A stretch of 64,000 nt of DNA from Candidatus Obscuribacterales bacterium (GTDB lineage: Bacteria > Cyanobacteriota > Vampirovibrionia > Obscuribacterales > Obscuribacteraceae): positions 18,569 through 82,568 of the forward strand of contig JAKFVU010000027.1 in the NCBI GenBank assembly GCA_021732025.1. Reading direction: 5' to 3'. A program made the translations under genes and the position numbers. The notes beneath the pieces were generated by a model, which did no database searches, was not told where the DNA came from, and saw only the letters and a program-made list of their open reading frames with translations. This document shows positions 52,136-61,678 of this stretch, one piece after another (position 1 is the stretch's first letter; every line of letters starts with the position of its first letter).

Positions 52136-53467
52136 TTAGTGGTCCAATTTTGTCGTTACAGCCAGGTTTGATTGGGCGCGAATTTTCTCTACAGCTTCAG
52201 TTGCTTCTTGTGGATAAATCAGCCAGTATGATGTGTGATTGCCCTTCACCAGCGCTTCTACGGCAAGAGAGAGCTGGGATAATTCTTTCACTTCGCCATT
52301 GTCTGTGCGCACCACAATATTGGTTTGTGGATGGTCTGAATCGGGACGGTAATAGTCGTATGGTACAAAGCCAGTCGATTCAACAGCCACATAATAGTCA
52401 GGGTCGAAGCCAAGGCTTGAGACAGCCTGTCTTACTTGCTTTTCAATCTGTTCAATTTCAGCAGGAATTTGCGTGTTAATGCGTGATGCCTTGAATATGC
52501 GGCGATTGAGGAAACGATGAGAAAGATCGGCCAGAATTGGGTCTTTGTCTTTGAGCCAGCGCTTGATGTGATAACCCAACTGAATATCATCAAGGCTGAG
52601 ATATTCTTCAACTGTCAACTTCTCACCAGTGAGCCATTTGCCTGTGGCTTCATCGATAAAGGCAATTGAGCCTGCCCCTTTGTCAATTACATGCAACGCG
52701 CGCTTGATTAGCTTGCCAAGCAGAGCGCGGGCGGCCAAGTTTTTGCGATGGTAGTAAACCTGGGCATACATTGAATAACGTGCGAAAAGATAGTCTTCGA
52801 CTGCTATTTGGCCCTTTTCTCCGACCACTAACATGCGGTCATTTTCTTCGTCTACTTCAATAGAGCGCAATATGCGTTGTAAGGCAAACAGGCCGTAGGC
52901 CGTTCCTGTCATGTAGCTATCGCGCAGCAGATAGTCGAAGCGGTCACAGTCGAGTTGGCTCGATACTACATGCGAGACATAGGCAGGCTTGTAAGTCTTT
53001 TTCAGCACTTTGACAATTTTGTCGGCCAGGCCAGGTTCTTCTGTGTACGAATCTAATATAGAGCGAATCTGGGTATCGCCTGAAATAATCTTGCACGACC
53101 AATCTTCATGATCGTAATTGAGAATTTTTTCGGTAACATGGCTAAATGGTCCGTGACCCACGTCATGAAGCAAGGCCGAGGTGAGCATCAAGGCTCTCTC
53201 TTTCTCTGCCGATTCGCAACGGCTGGAGAGAATATTGCTCAGTTGAGAGGCGACATGCATAACGCCCACAGAGTGAGTGAAACGAGAGCCTTCAGCACCT
53301 TGAAATGTGAAATAAGAGACACCGAGCTGATGAATGCGCCGCATGCGCTGAAACTCGACAGCATCAATTAAGTCGACGACCAGGCGCTCGGCTGGTATAG
53401 ACCTATCAAGAACAATATCTTGGTGAATAGGGTCTAGATAGGTGCGCTTGTTTGAAACTCTTTGCAT
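52136..53467 (-). CDS. HD-domain phosphohydrolase (dGTPase-like)
   Basis: 443 aa. The HD metal site is H65 (FTHSVGVMHVA) and H101-D102 (LLHDVGHGPFSH), followed by the DYLLRDSYMTGTAYG segment typical of this family (YwfO/SAMHD1-like). Related enzymes hydrolyse dNTPs or nucleotide signals; substrate not shown. The last ~100 residues form an extra domain. It lies 29 bp upstream of ffh on the same strand. Confidence 0.9.
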   Translation of the reverse strand: MQRVSNKRTYLDPIHQDIVLDRSIPAERLVVDLIDAVEFQRMRRIHQLGVSYFTFQGAEGSRFTHSVGVMHVASQLSNILSSRCESAEKERALMLTSALLHDVGHGPFSHVTEKILNYDHEDWSCKIISGDTQIRSILDSYTEEPGLADKIVKVLKKTYKPAYVSHVVSSQLDCDRFDYLLRDSYMTGTAYGLFALQRILRSIEVDEENDRMLVVGEKGQIAVEDYLFARYSMYAQVYYHRKNLAARALLGKLIKRALHVIDKGAGSIAFIDEATGKWLTGEKLTVEEYLSLDDIQLGYHIKRWLKDKDPILADLSHRFLNRRIFKASRINTQIPAEIEQIEKQVRQAVSSLGFDPDYYVAVESTGFVPYDYYRPDSDHPQTNIVVRTDNGEVKELSQLSLAVEALVKGNHTSYWLIYPQEATEAVEKIRAQSNLAVTTKLDH

Positions 53468-53530
53468 GCCTGTCCGCTTTGTATAAGTGAAAGATATTAT
53501 ACTGGGCCTTACTATCGTTATGGTCGTTAT

Positions 53531-54532
53531 GTGTTCCCAGATTTAGTCACAGAGCCAGCACCTAAGTCTCAACTGGCGCCCTTGCCTGAGAAAGTACTTT
53601 CTTTGGGCGACATTGTTAGTTTGACTTTCAGGCGCTTTCGACTTTATTACAAGCTTTATTTCAAGGCATTGTTCTGGCCCGCAGTCTTTTGCTCTCTGGC
53701 CAGTCATCTTGCTTATTTCTGTTTACGTCACTGGATAAGCATTGCCTCTACTTCTATGTTGGCGATGGCGCCCTTTGTTTTACACATGGCTTTGGCGCTC
53801 GTTTCATTGATTATCTGGTTCTTTAGTGCCTGGGAGCTGTGTTTGCGCTCTTGCGCTTTAGTGCGCACGGTGCTGTGCCTTGATGCTACTTATAAAGACA
53901 GTTTGACCCTATTGAAAAAGCGTGCGGGCACGGTGTTCTTTGCCTGTAACTTGGCCCTTTTGCCCCCTGCCCTTTGTCTAATATTCTGGTCTGTTGTCAT
54001 TGTGGCCGCTGCAGCTTCGCTTAATATTTCCCTTGGAGGTTCTGAGAGAGTTGCCATTGGAACTTTAGTTTTTGCTTTCATTGGCTTCGCTTTGACTGTA
54101 TCTGTAATGATTTCTGGGCTGTTTGGCTCACTCTTGCTGGCAGTCGTGACCCTCGAACAAATATCGTTTGTTGAATCGTTTAAACGGACCTGGTTTTTCG
54201 TCAGTATGCGTATGATGCGCGGCGGCTCGTTTACTTCATTGTTGGCCGTTGCTATTGCTTTAGTTTGTGTTGTGATTGAAAGCCCAATGATTATTCTTCA
54301 AGTGATTGAACAGGCTAGCCATGCCACTTTCAAACTTTCACAAACCCCTTATTTGGTTGATATTTTAGAAACAATTTTAGAAGTGCCGTTCAATATTTTT
54401 ACTTTTTCTATTTCGTTTACTGCCTACGGATTGTTTTATCGCGATCTAAGATTGCGTTTGGAAGGCGCAGATTTGCTAGCTAGGCTTGCACGTCTAGCAA
54501 AGAGCAATGAGACTACAGCGGAAGAAATTTAG
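53531..54532 (+). CDS. Integral membrane protein, unknown function
   Basis: About 333 aa from the GTG at 53531; the open frame reaches 53462, where it would overlap the divergent HD gene start, so that option is unlikely. No clear ribosome site is seen for any start. Some six to seven hydrophobic segments follow a short cytoplasmic N-terminus (LSLGDIVSLTFRRFRLYYKLYFKALFW). The pattern resembles the membrane domain seen in glycerophosphodiesterase-like or DUF7544-type proteins, but I am not sure. Divergent from the HD gene. Confidence 0.6.
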   Translation: MFPDLVTEPAPKSQLAPLPEKVLSLGDIVSLTFRRFRLYYKLYFKALFWPAVFCSLASHLAYFCLRHWISIASTSMLAMAPFVLHMALALVSLIIWFFSAWELCLRSCALVRTVLCLDATYKDSLTLLKKRAGTVFFACNLALLPPALCLIFWSVVIVAAAASLNISLGGSERVAIGTLVFAFIGFALTVSVMISGLFGSLLLAVVTLEQISFVESFKRTWFFVSMRMMRGGSFTSLLAVAIALVCVVIESPMIILQVIEQASHATFKLSQTPYLVDILETILEVPFNIFTFSISFTAYGLFYRDLRLRLEGADLLARLARLAKSNETTAEEI

Positions 54533-54595
54533 TCGAAGAAAATCAGTAGAAGAACTTTCTGCGCAGAACTGCCGTATAAGAACTAAGAAGACTTC

Positions 54596-55810
54596 TTAGT
54601 TAGCGCCGTCGCCAGCCCATTTAGCATCTTTGGGCAGGGCTGGAACGTAGAAATGAATTTTTGCTGGAATATCTGGGTCGCAGTTGCGAGCTGATTCAAT
54701 GTCGGCCTGCAGTAATACAGTTTTGCCTAGTTGATAAAACAATGAGGCCCTGCCTAGATAAAAGCGAGCGTTGTTAGGTGCTTGCGATATTGCTGATTCA
54801 AAATCACCCATAGCTTCATTGACTTTGTTTAGCTTTTGATAGGCTTTGGCTCGGCGGAAATAATATTCACCGTTGGTAGGGTCAAGTTTGAGTGCTTGGT
54901 TGTAATCAATGATCGCTTTTTTAGCGTCGCCTTCGTATACTCCGGTGCCGGCCAGTGCGCCAATTTCGCCGCGGTTTGGATCTTGGTCGAGGGGGGTGAC
55001 AAAGCGCTTGTCTTTGGAAGCTGGAATCGTATCGTCGCTTTCCATTCCGGCATTGTTTTGAGCATCACTATTGATGTACGGCATGCCGTTATCGTTGTTT
55101 GTCATGCCTGTTCCAGCCTTGTCTGGCGGTGCAATTGCTTGGGTGGCGCCAACTGAGCCAGCTGGATTGAGAATAGCAACTTTACCGTTCCTGTTGCCAC
55201 CGGCAGCGGTGCTTGTTGTTGGTGTACCCGAACCTAGTGTGCCAGTCCATCCGGGGGTGTTGTCTGCGTTACTAGTGTCTCTAAGACCGTTGGGATAGAC
55301 ATTATTCATCGCCTCTTTGTAGTCTTGAACAGCCTGGGTATTAGCTTCTTTGCTGTCAGGCTTTGTGCCTAAATCTGAATGAGGAAGTTCATTTTTCTCA
55401 CTAGCGAAATAGCGCTTGGCTAGAGAAGGGTCCATGCGAATGGCTGCTTCGTAGTCGATGATGGCCATGGCGTCATGGCCGAGAATACTGTGGCAGGTGC
55501 CGCGCAACAATAGTCCTTTGAGGTTATTAGGAGCATATTGCAGCGAACTATCTAAATCTTGAATTGCCAACTTATAGTTAGCCATTTTGTAAAAACATTC
55601 GCCTCTCAGAGAGAGCGCATTAGGATCTGTCGAATTAAGGCCGAGCGACTCGCCAAATGCAGTCGCTGCTTGATCCCAGTCACCAGTTGCCATAAGAGCC
55701 TTGCCTCGATCAAAAGCCGGATCGACGTAAGCTTGGGCACCGTCAATATTCATTGAAAGTGTTGCGCCAGCAATGGCAACGGAAGCAGCTACTAGAAGCA
55801 ATTTACGCAT
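54596..55810 (-). CDS. Secreted TPR protein
   Basis: 404 aa. Signal peptide (KLLLVAASVAIAGATLSM...GAQA), three TPR units at about 30-130 (DPNALSLRGECFYKMANYKLAI), a Gly/Asn/Thr-rich spacer (about 165-280), then two or three more TPR units at 290-390 (GEYYFRRAKAYQKLNKVNEAM). It is one of several TPR proteins in the window. No enzyme domain. Likely a periplasmic scaffold. Confidence 0.8.
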   Translation of the reverse strand: MRKLLLVAASVAIAGATLSMNIDGAQAYVDPAFDRGKALMATGDWDQAATAFGESLGLNSTDPNALSLRGECFYKMANYKLAIQDLDSSLQYAPNNLKGLLLRGTCHSILGHDAMAIIDYEAAIRMDPSLAKRYFASEKNELPHSDLGTKPDSKEANTQAVQDYKEAMNNVYPNGLRDTSNADNTPGWTGTLGSGTPTTSTAAGGNRNGKVAILNPAGSVGATQAIAPPDKAGTGMTNNDNGMPYINSDAQNNAGMESDDTIPASKDKRFVTPLDQDPNRGEIGALAGTGVYEGDAKKAIIDYNQALKLDPTNGEYYFRRAKAYQKLNKVNEAMGDFESAISQAPNNARFYLGRASLFYQLGKTVLLQADIESARNCDPDIPAKIHFYVPALPKDAKWAGDGAN

Positions 55811-55843
55811 GGTCTTATTCCTGTCTCTATTTACTAAACGATT

Positions 55844-56371
55844 TTAGTCACTAATTCTTTTGGTCGAAATTACTGGCAGCACCAAAGATGCTAGTGCGAA
55901 GACGATAGTGCCTGTGAATATCAGTCTTGATGCTTCGTGCAACTTTTGAAACTGTTGTTTGGCACTCTCATCAGTCTTCATCAAGACTCGTACATCTTCC
56001 ATTTGAGGAACGATTGCCAGTGCAAAAATGAAAGTTGAAATAGCACATACTATTGATGAAAAATAGCGGGCCATGCGCCAGCGTGTGCCTTTTTCGAGGC
56101 TCTTAAGATCGCCTTTTATTTCAATTGCTTCAGCTACTACCAAAGTAATTGCAAATACTAAAGCGACTTTACTAAATTCGATGAAAACAGGGGCATTGGC
56201 AGCCGCTGCCTCGGCCACTGGCACACCTTGCGCTTTGGCTGCGCTGATCAGGGTGATGGCGGCAAAAACGGTGGCAGTTGAGCCGCCGAATAGCATTGCC
56301 AGTGAAATTAGTCGAAGGATGCGCGCGAACATTTGCATTGGTATTGCTCTTTGGCTGTTGGGGTCGGTCAA
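55844..56371 (-). CDS. Four-helix membrane protein, DUF4149-like
   Basis: 175 aa with four hydrophobic segments (about 16-42, 66-86, 105-122, 150-168). The layout and the small-residue-rich first helix (AMLFGGSTATVFAAITLI) resemble the DUF4149 family. The segment between helices 3 and 4 carries a KTDESAKQQFQKLHEASR loop, also typical. It lies 34 bp upstream of the TPR gene on the same strand. Function unknown. Confidence 0.65.
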   Translation of the reverse strand: MTDPNSQRAIPMQMFARILRLISLAMLFGGSTATVFAAITLISAAKAQGVPVAEAAAANAPVFIEFSKVALVFAITLVVAEAIEIKGDLKSLEKGTRWRMARYFSSIVCAISTFIFALAIVPQMEDVRVLMKTDESAKQQFQKLHEASRLIFTGTIVFALASLVLPVISTKRISD

Positions 56372-56500
56372 TTATATGTGATGTGAAATATACATTCTCT
56401 GCCACGGGCTTGGCAACGTTCTGTTGCTTTTGGTTGTCTCATTGGCTAGTTGATGGCTGGCCACCTTGACAGCGTGACAGTAATTTGATTGAATACTGTT

Positions 56501-57040
56501 ATGAAGAGTGATTATAGTCAAAACGCCGAATTGATGAGCCTTGAGGAGCTATCTCAAGAGGTGGCAAGGCTTTTGAGCGACAGTGAAAGTAATTATAGTG
56601 TCAGCGTAATGACAAAAGACCAGAGGGTCTCATCAGTACCAGATGCCCGCACTATTAGGTACTACACAACTCTTGGTTTGCTCGATCGTCCTTTTATTGA
56701 TGGTCGGCAGGCTCGCTATGGTCAGCGTCATGTTTTGCAGTTGCTTGCCGTGAAAGCGATGCAGAGCTTGCAGGTGCCCTTGGCTCGAATTCAAGAAAAG
56801 CTCTATGGTCTGACTGAATCAGAGCTTAAATCGTTGCTTGATTCGATTGCCTCTTCAAATAAAGAGCGTAAGCACTCTCAAGTAACCATGCCTATCGCTA
56901 GTGTTTATCGCGAATTGATTTTGGAGCCTGGTTTAAAGTTAACGGTGGCTGATGGATACCGATCAAGTCTCAGCGTAGAAGCTCTTAGGGAGCGCATTGA
57001 GATTGCCTTGAAAGTGTTGTCAAATGCAACGGAGAATTGA
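56501..57040 (+). CDS. MerR-like transcription regulator
   Basis: 179 aa from the ATG at 56501 (a TTG at 56489 is also open; no good ribosome site). Residues about 48-105 form a MerR-type winged helix: DARTIRYYTTLGLLDRPFIDGRQARYGQRHVLQLLAVKAMQSLQVPLARIQEKL. The N-terminal ~45 residues precede it, which is unusual since MerR proteins start with the DNA-binding domain. No metal-binding Cys is present at the C-terminus. It ends 1 bp before the VIT-VWA gene, so it probably controls that operon. Confidence 0.83.
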   Translation: MKSDYSQNAELMSLEELSQEVARLLSDSESNYSVSVMTKDQRVSSVPDARTIRYYTTLGLLDRPFIDGRQARYGQRHVLQLLAVKAMQSLQVPLARIQEKLYGLTESELKSLLDSIASSNKERKHSQVTMPIASVYRELILEPGLKLTVADGYRSSLSVEALRERIEIALKVLSNATEN

Positions 57041-57041
57041 A

Positions 57042-59927
57042 ATGAGTGATAGTCACAAATGTCAGAGTTCAGAAAGGATACCGTTGCTCGATGCCCAAGT
57101 AGAATCAGAATGGGGAATTCTTCCGTGCGAGGCTCGGCGCACCTTTGGCGCCTTCGAGTTCGACGGCGCTGGCCCTAGTACTGAATCTAGTTCTAGCAGA
57201 CCGGCATTGCCTCTAGCCAGTGTGGCGGTGTCTGCCGACATTGTTGATCGAATAGCTTCTGTTACGGTCGTGCAAAAATTCGTCAATCAGCTCAAAGAGC
57301 CGATTGAAGCTGTCTACATTTTTCCGTTGGCTGGTTCATCATCGGTCAGCAAATTTCAGATGCAAGTGGGCGAGCGTACGATCGAAGGCATCGTCAAAGA
57401 GCGAGCCGCAGCTAGGCAAGAGTACCAAGTTGCTATTGACGAGGGCAAACGAGCCGCCTTGCTAGAGCAAGAGCGCGATGATGTCTTTACTGCCCAAGTT
57501 GGCAATATTATGCCTGGCGAGGAAATTACTGTCACGATCGTCTACTGTGAACGATTGACATACTTTGCCAGCGGCCACACTGAAATTCGCTTGCCACTAG
57601 TGGTGGCGCCCCGTTATGTTGCTGGTATTCCGCTAGAACGTCCCAGTGTGGGTGATGGTGTCGAGCTTGATACAGACCTAGTCAGCGATGCTTCACGTAT
57701 TTCTCCACCGCGTTTGGTTGCTGGTTTTGATCCCAAAGTTTCTTTATCTATAGACGTCAACATTGAACTTGCCGATGATGATCAGTTGAATGATTTGGTT
57801 TGTTCACAACATGCCACCAAGTCTGCATTTGGTAAGAATGCCGGCACTGGGCGTAGTATCATCAAAGTTGGGCTAGTCAAAGAAGACGAACTGTTAGACC
57901 GTGACTTTGTGCTCTCGTGGAAACTGGCTGGAGCGGCTGTTTCTTCAGTCGGCTTAATCAGTGCCAAACCATCACTAGTTAACGACACCGAGTTTCAGTA
58001 TGGCATGGTGTCAATTAATCCACCTGCTTTGAAGCGAGAAAACTCTAAAGTCGTAGCTCGTGATGTCGTCTTTTTGCTCGATCGCTCAGGTTCAATGAAT
58101 GGCCTGAAAATGACATCAGCTGCCCGTTCGTTGATTATTTTGCTCAATACTCTGCGCCCTGATGATCGCTTTGCTATCTGTGCTTTTGATACTTCTTTTG
58201 AATGGCTAGAAGACAAATCTCACTCGTCCGGTCATTCGACCAGCAAATTTTTGCCAGCATCTCTCAAGTCGATTGAGCGAGGAGTAACTTATCTGCGCTC
58301 CATCGATGCTCGCGGCGGAACGGAGATGCAAGGCGCACTGGAAGTGGTCTTCGATGTTATAGAAGAGTCAGCGAGACTAGACGAACCAAGTTTGAAACCT
58401 AAGGCAAAAGCTAGCACTAAATCGCAGGCGAAGCGGCAAGCTATCGTCGTCTTGATCACCGATGGCGAAGTTGCCGATGAGTCTCATATTTTAAAGACTA
58501 TTCAAGGGCGTCTAGATGCCACCCGTGTCTTCACTGTCGGCGTCGATACTGCAGTAAACGACGGCTTTCTCAAGCGTTTAGCTAATTTGGGCGGGGGAAC
58601 CTGCACACTGGTACCACCGGGTGATGCTTTAGAGAATGCTCTGATCAATGTCGCACGCGAAATCGGTGTGCCCCTCATTACTGATTTGCACATTGTAGAT
58701 AGCAAGCAACTGACCTGCGCTCCCGCCAAAACCATCGATTTATTCGAGGGTAGGCCAGTATCGATTCATTTTCAGTGCACTCCAGATAAACTGCCTGCGA
58801 ACATAGAGGTGGAAGGTCGCCTCGCTGGTGGTGGCAAATACAAAGAGAAAATTAGTCTAGCCACTACTGATAATTCGGCTCTGCCTCAACTCTATGCAAA
58901 AGCCCGTATTAGTGAACTAGAAGATCTCATGCGTGATGCTGGGGCTCGAGATGGACGTGTGCACGAGCGTGAGATTGTTGAGCTTTCTGTTGCTCACTGC
59001 TTACTGACTCGTTTTACGGCTTTTCTCGCCATTGACCATAGCGAAATTGCAAACAATAGCGGTGCGATGCGAAAGCAAGTTCAGCCGGTTGAATCACCAG
59101 CTCAGTGGAAGGAATTTGCTGCCAGTGGATGGGGGGCGGCGCCAGCAGCTATGCCGATGCTACCGTTTGCCGAACAGTCCGCTTGCCCCGGTTCACCTCC
59201 ACCGAGTGCCAACTCTAGTTCTCCTAGAGCTAAATTTGGGTTTATCTCGTCGCGCTCAAGTGCTCCGCAGGTGCAATCTTACGGTGCAGCGGCACCAAGT
59301 TCTGGCGCCGCCGATAGTTCATCTTGGGGTAGCAGTGGAATTATTGGACCAACTGCCGGGGGCCCGCCATCGGGTCTTGGTGCCGGTTCGTCTGGATATG
59401 CCGGTCGGCCGCCTGCGGAGTCAGCAGAGGCGGAAAAGTTACTGTTTGAATCACTTGGTGCCAGTGCTGTTCAAAATCTTGATAGCGATTGGAGTGAAAT
59501 ACTTGCGATCTTGCATCGGCTTGAAGCCGCTGTGGCGCTGCTTTTAAAGATAGTTGAGAGCGGTGCCACTAGTTTCAAAAAAGAAATGGCAGAGCTATGC
59601 CAAATCGAGAGTGAATTGCGAGCATTGACCCAGTCAAATCAAACCATTGCTTCGCATCCAGGTGTGTCACCTGTGTTTAAAGAGAAGATCCTTCCTTCTT
59701 TGTGCTCAGTGATTAAGCTCATTTCCGCAGAGGATGACAGCTCCTCTATCGCTCAAGCGGAGCAAATAGCAGAAATAAAGAAATCGATGCGTCTTTTCTC
59801 TCTCTGCTGCGAGCAAGTTATGCTTTACTCGCCGGAACCCGATGCATTGATCAGATTTCAAAAGAAAAAGAAGGACGCTCTGGGAGACAGTGACGACTCT
59901 AATGCATTTTGGAAGCAGAATATTTAA
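57042..59927 (+). CDS. VIT and von Willebrand A domain protein
   Basis: 961 aa from the ATG at 57042 (GGAG 7 bp upstream). Residues about 15-180 are a VIT domain (ASVTVVQKFVNQ, EAVYIFPLAGSSSVSKFQM, ERTIEGIVKERAAARQEYQVA). A VWA domain starts near 340 with a complete MIDAS motif: FLLDRSGSMNG (D347-x-S-x-S). A Ser/Gly/Pro-rich linker (about 700-810) leads to a helical C-terminus. No signal peptide. VIT-VWA proteins, like the inter-alpha-trypsin-inhibitor heavy chain, bind proteins through the metal site. It is coupled to the MerR gene and overlaps the next ORF region. Confidence 0.9.
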   Translation: MSDSHKCQSSERIPLLDAQVESEWGILPCEARRTFGAFEFDGAGPSTESSSSRPALPLASVAVSADIVDRIASVTVVQKFVNQLKEPIEAVYIFPLAGSSSVSKFQMQVGERTIEGIVKERAAARQEYQVAIDEGKRAALLEQERDDVFTAQVGNIMPGEEITVTIVYCERLTYFASGHTEIRLPLVVAPRYVAGIPLERPSVGDGVELDTDLVSDASRISPPRLVAGFDPKVSLSIDVNIELADDDQLNDLVCSQHATKSAFGKNAGTGRSIIKVGLVKEDELLDRDFVLSWKLAGAAVSSVGLISAKPSLVNDTEFQYGMVSINPPALKRENSKVVARDVVFLLDRSGSMNGLKMTSAARSLIILLNTLRPDDRFAICAFDTSFEWLEDKSHSSGHSTSKFLPASLKSIERGVTYLRSIDARGGTEMQGALEVVFDVIEESARLDEPSLKPKAKASTKSQAKRQAIVVLITDGEVADESHILKTIQGRLDATRVFTVGVDTAVNDGFLKRLANLGGGTCTLVPPGDALENALINVAREIGVPLITDLHIVDSKQLTCAPAKTIDLFEGRPVSIHFQCTPDKLPANIEVEGRLAGGGKYKEKISLATTDNSALPQLYAKARISELEDLMRDAGARDGRVHEREIVELSVAHCLLTRFTAFLAIDHSEIANNSGAMRKQVQPVESPAQWKEFAASGWGAAPAAMPMLPFAEQSACPGSPPPSANSSSPRAKFGFISSRSSAPQVQSYGAAAPSSGAADSSSWGSSGIIGPTAGGPPSGLGAGSSGYAGRPPAESAEAEKLLFESLGASAVQNLDSDWSEILAILHRLEAAVALLLKIVESGATSFKKEMAELCQIESELRALTQSNQTIASHPGVSPVFKEKILPSLCSVIKLISAEDDSSSIAQAEQIAEIKKSMRLFSLCCEQVMLYSPEPDALIRFQKKKKDALGDSDDSNAFWKQNI

Positions 59928-59938
59928 CTGAGAAATAT

Positions 59939-60790
59939 ATGCCCGACATCAATCAAGTTAGTTTGGAGAATGTGGCCATAGCCGCCCCTTGTCGGGTACT
60001 GTGGAAAGACATGGTAGGTTCGAATAAAGTGAGAACCTGCGGTACGTGCAAGCAGCACGTCTACAATCTTTCTGAAATGACAAGGGTTGAAGCCGAAAAC
60101 TTGCTAAGCGCAAATAGCACCGAGCATTTTTGTCTCAAGCTATTTCGTCGTATCGATGGAACAATCTTAACCAAGGATTGTTCCATCGCTAGGCGTATTG
60201 TTGAGAAATCAGCCCAGAGGTTGCGCCTTGCAATAGCCTCACTTCTTACGTTTTTCAATGCAGCACCAGCCTTTGCTCAGTATCTAAATCAGGTAGGTTC
60301 TATTGATCGATATGGCTTCGGCTCACTTCATTCATACAATAGTTTTGAGAATAGAGAGACTCGAGCGCTTCGCACCCAATTGAAAAACTATGATGGTGAA
60401 GGTGCTGATACCAGAGCCATGACCTATTTTAATCGCGCCTTAGCTTATGAACGTTTCGGCAAGTTTGTTGAGGCGTTAGCTACATATGATCAGACCTTGG
60501 AGATTGTCAGAACCAAAGAGTTTAATGGTGATCCAAAGTTTAGCCAAACAGTTGCTGCCCACAACATAGTGCTTCTATTGAAACGAGGAGAGGCTGCTAA
60601 GGCAAAGAAATTGGAGCGCGAGTTTTGCCTAAACTCTAAGAAAATTGCCGCTCTGTTGAAAGTTGAGAAAATTGAGTCTACGAATCAGTTTAAAGAAGAG
60701 ATAGAGCTGATCGATGAACGTGAGCAGACCATTGCTCCAGAGGCTCTAAAGATACCTACTGACGGTTCAGATTCGAAATCAAGGAAGTAG
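59939..60790 (+). CDS. Cys-containing N-terminal domain plus helical repeat protein
   Basis: 283 aa from the ATG at 59939, 12 bp after the VIT-VWA stop. The N-terminal ~85 residues have a pattern of spaced cysteines: TCGTCKQHVYNLSEMT, then FCLKLFRRIDGTILTKDC. This arrangement (C-x2-C ... C ... DGT-x-L-T-x-DC) recurs in uncharacterised bacterial proteins and looks like a metal or redox site. One hydrophobic helix (RLRLAIASLLTFFNAAPAFAQ) follows, so the rest is probably outside. A TPR pair (about 150-215) comes next. Function unknown. Confidence 0.7.
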   Translation: MPDINQVSLENVAIAAPCRVLWKDMVGSNKVRTCGTCKQHVYNLSEMTRVEAENLLSANSTEHFCLKLFRRIDGTILTKDCSIARRIVEKSAQRLRLAIASLLTFFNAAPAFAQYLNQVGSIDRYGFGSLHSYNSFENRETRALRTQLKNYDGEGADTRAMTYFNRALAYERFGKFVEALATYDQTLEIVRTKEFNGDPKFSQTVAAHNIVLLLKRGEAAKAKKLEREFCLNSKKIAALLKVEKIESTNQFKEEIELIDEREQTIAPEALKIPTDGSDSKSRK

Positions 60791-60805
60791 GTTGCTCGCC
60801 TAAAT

Positions 60806-60831
60806 AAAATACTTGTGTACACAAGTATTTT
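60806..60831. terminator. 26-bp perfect palindrome
   Basis: A perfect dyad centred at 60818/60819 with core ACTTGTGTACACAAGT, flanked by AAAAT and ATTTT and followed by TTG. With A-runs on one side and T-runs on the other it can end transcripts from both sides. It lies 16 bp after the Cys/TPR gene. Confidence 0.65.
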
Positions 60832-60879
60832 TGTTTTGACGAATAGTCCGTAGGCTTCTCAAATGTTTTGGTCAATAAG

Positions 60880-60919
60880 AAAAAGGAAAAAGCGTGTATA
60901 TACACGCTTTTTCCTTTTT
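60880..60919. terminator. 40-bp perfect palindrome, bidirectional terminator
   Basis: Every base from 60880 to 60919 pairs with its partner about the centre 60899/60900. The core is GCGTGTATATACACGC with A5GGA5 on the left and T5CCT5 on the right. It lies between the convergent genes ending at 60790 (plus) and 60948 (minus). With zero loop it can also form a cruciform. Confidence 0.85.
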
Positions 60920-60947
60920 GCTTATATAGCTGAATTATCGGTAAGAC

Positions 60948-61364
60948 TTACCAGCCTCTAAGCTTGTTCACGATTCTTCTTCCGAGATTGCTATTGTTAT
61001 TGCCATAGCCATTGGTCTGGCCGTAGCTATTTACATAACCGTTGGTGTAATTCGGATTGACATAAGGGCGACGGTGACCGTGGCGATTGTAATTGACGCC
61101 ATAGTTGCTGTAGGCACCATAGTTATAGTTTGGATTGCCGTTGGGCAGATAACCGCCCTTTTGCAGGTTGGAAATATTCAAATCATATTGGTTCTGTGGA
61201 GGACCGTTCTGAGCTTGTTGATTTAAATAGTTCTGCATTGCGATCGCATTCATTTGTTTTTGTTGATTATTGTTTTTGGATTCGGCCGGAGCGGCGAATG
61301 CAATACCTGCAACGGTTAGGACCGCCATCAATGTACTCGAGAATTTCATAAATTTGCTTTTCAT
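60948..61364 (-). CDS. Secreted Asn/Tyr/Gly-rich low-complexity protein
   Basis: 138 aa. Signal peptide (KFSSTLMAVLTVAGIAFAAPAES), then Gln/Asn-rich sequence and a region of short Tyr-Asn-Gly repeats (PNYNYGAYSNYGVNYN, YTNGYVNSYGQTNGYGNNN), and a basic end (GRRIVNKLRGW). Sequences of this kind can form fibres or adhesive material, but no known family fits. AGGAAC lies before the ATG. Confidence 0.68.
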   Translation of the reverse strand: MKSKFMKFSSTLMAVLTVAGIAFAAPAESKNNNQQKQMNAIAMQNYLNQQAQNGPPQNQYDLNISNLQKGGYLPNGNPNYNYGAYSNYGVNYNRHGHRRPYVNPNYTNGYVNSYGQTNGYGNNNSNLGRRIVNKLRGW

Positions 61365-61678
61365 TTTTCTGTTCCTTTAACCGTGCAGTTAGGATGACGC
61401 GGCGGACCAGTGATAGTTCCAGTTTTTTATTCTGAAATATTCTTTGGCTGGTCAGATTCCCTTAACGCAGAGGGTTGCCTGGTCTTCTGTAAATCGCTGT
61501 AGTGATTCGGCTACGTGCGGCTCGCACTTCGCACTCTTCAGGGGTTTGTTTGGAAAATGCGCGCGAAGAAATCACAAGAATAATCGGTCGTGGCTCCGGG
61601 CTTAAGCAGCATTTGAAAAGGCAGGGGGTTAACTGAAGAGAGACAACTTGACTAGCAGTAGCAGGGAAATGAGCCTCA
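61365..61678. other. Intergenic region
   Basis: 314 bp between two minus-strand genes. I see no ORF or RNA family. A small inverted repeat (ATGAGC/GCTCAT, 61669-61687) overlaps the end of the DUF1877 gene. It should hold the promoter of the Tyr/Asn-rich protein. Confidence 0.4.
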
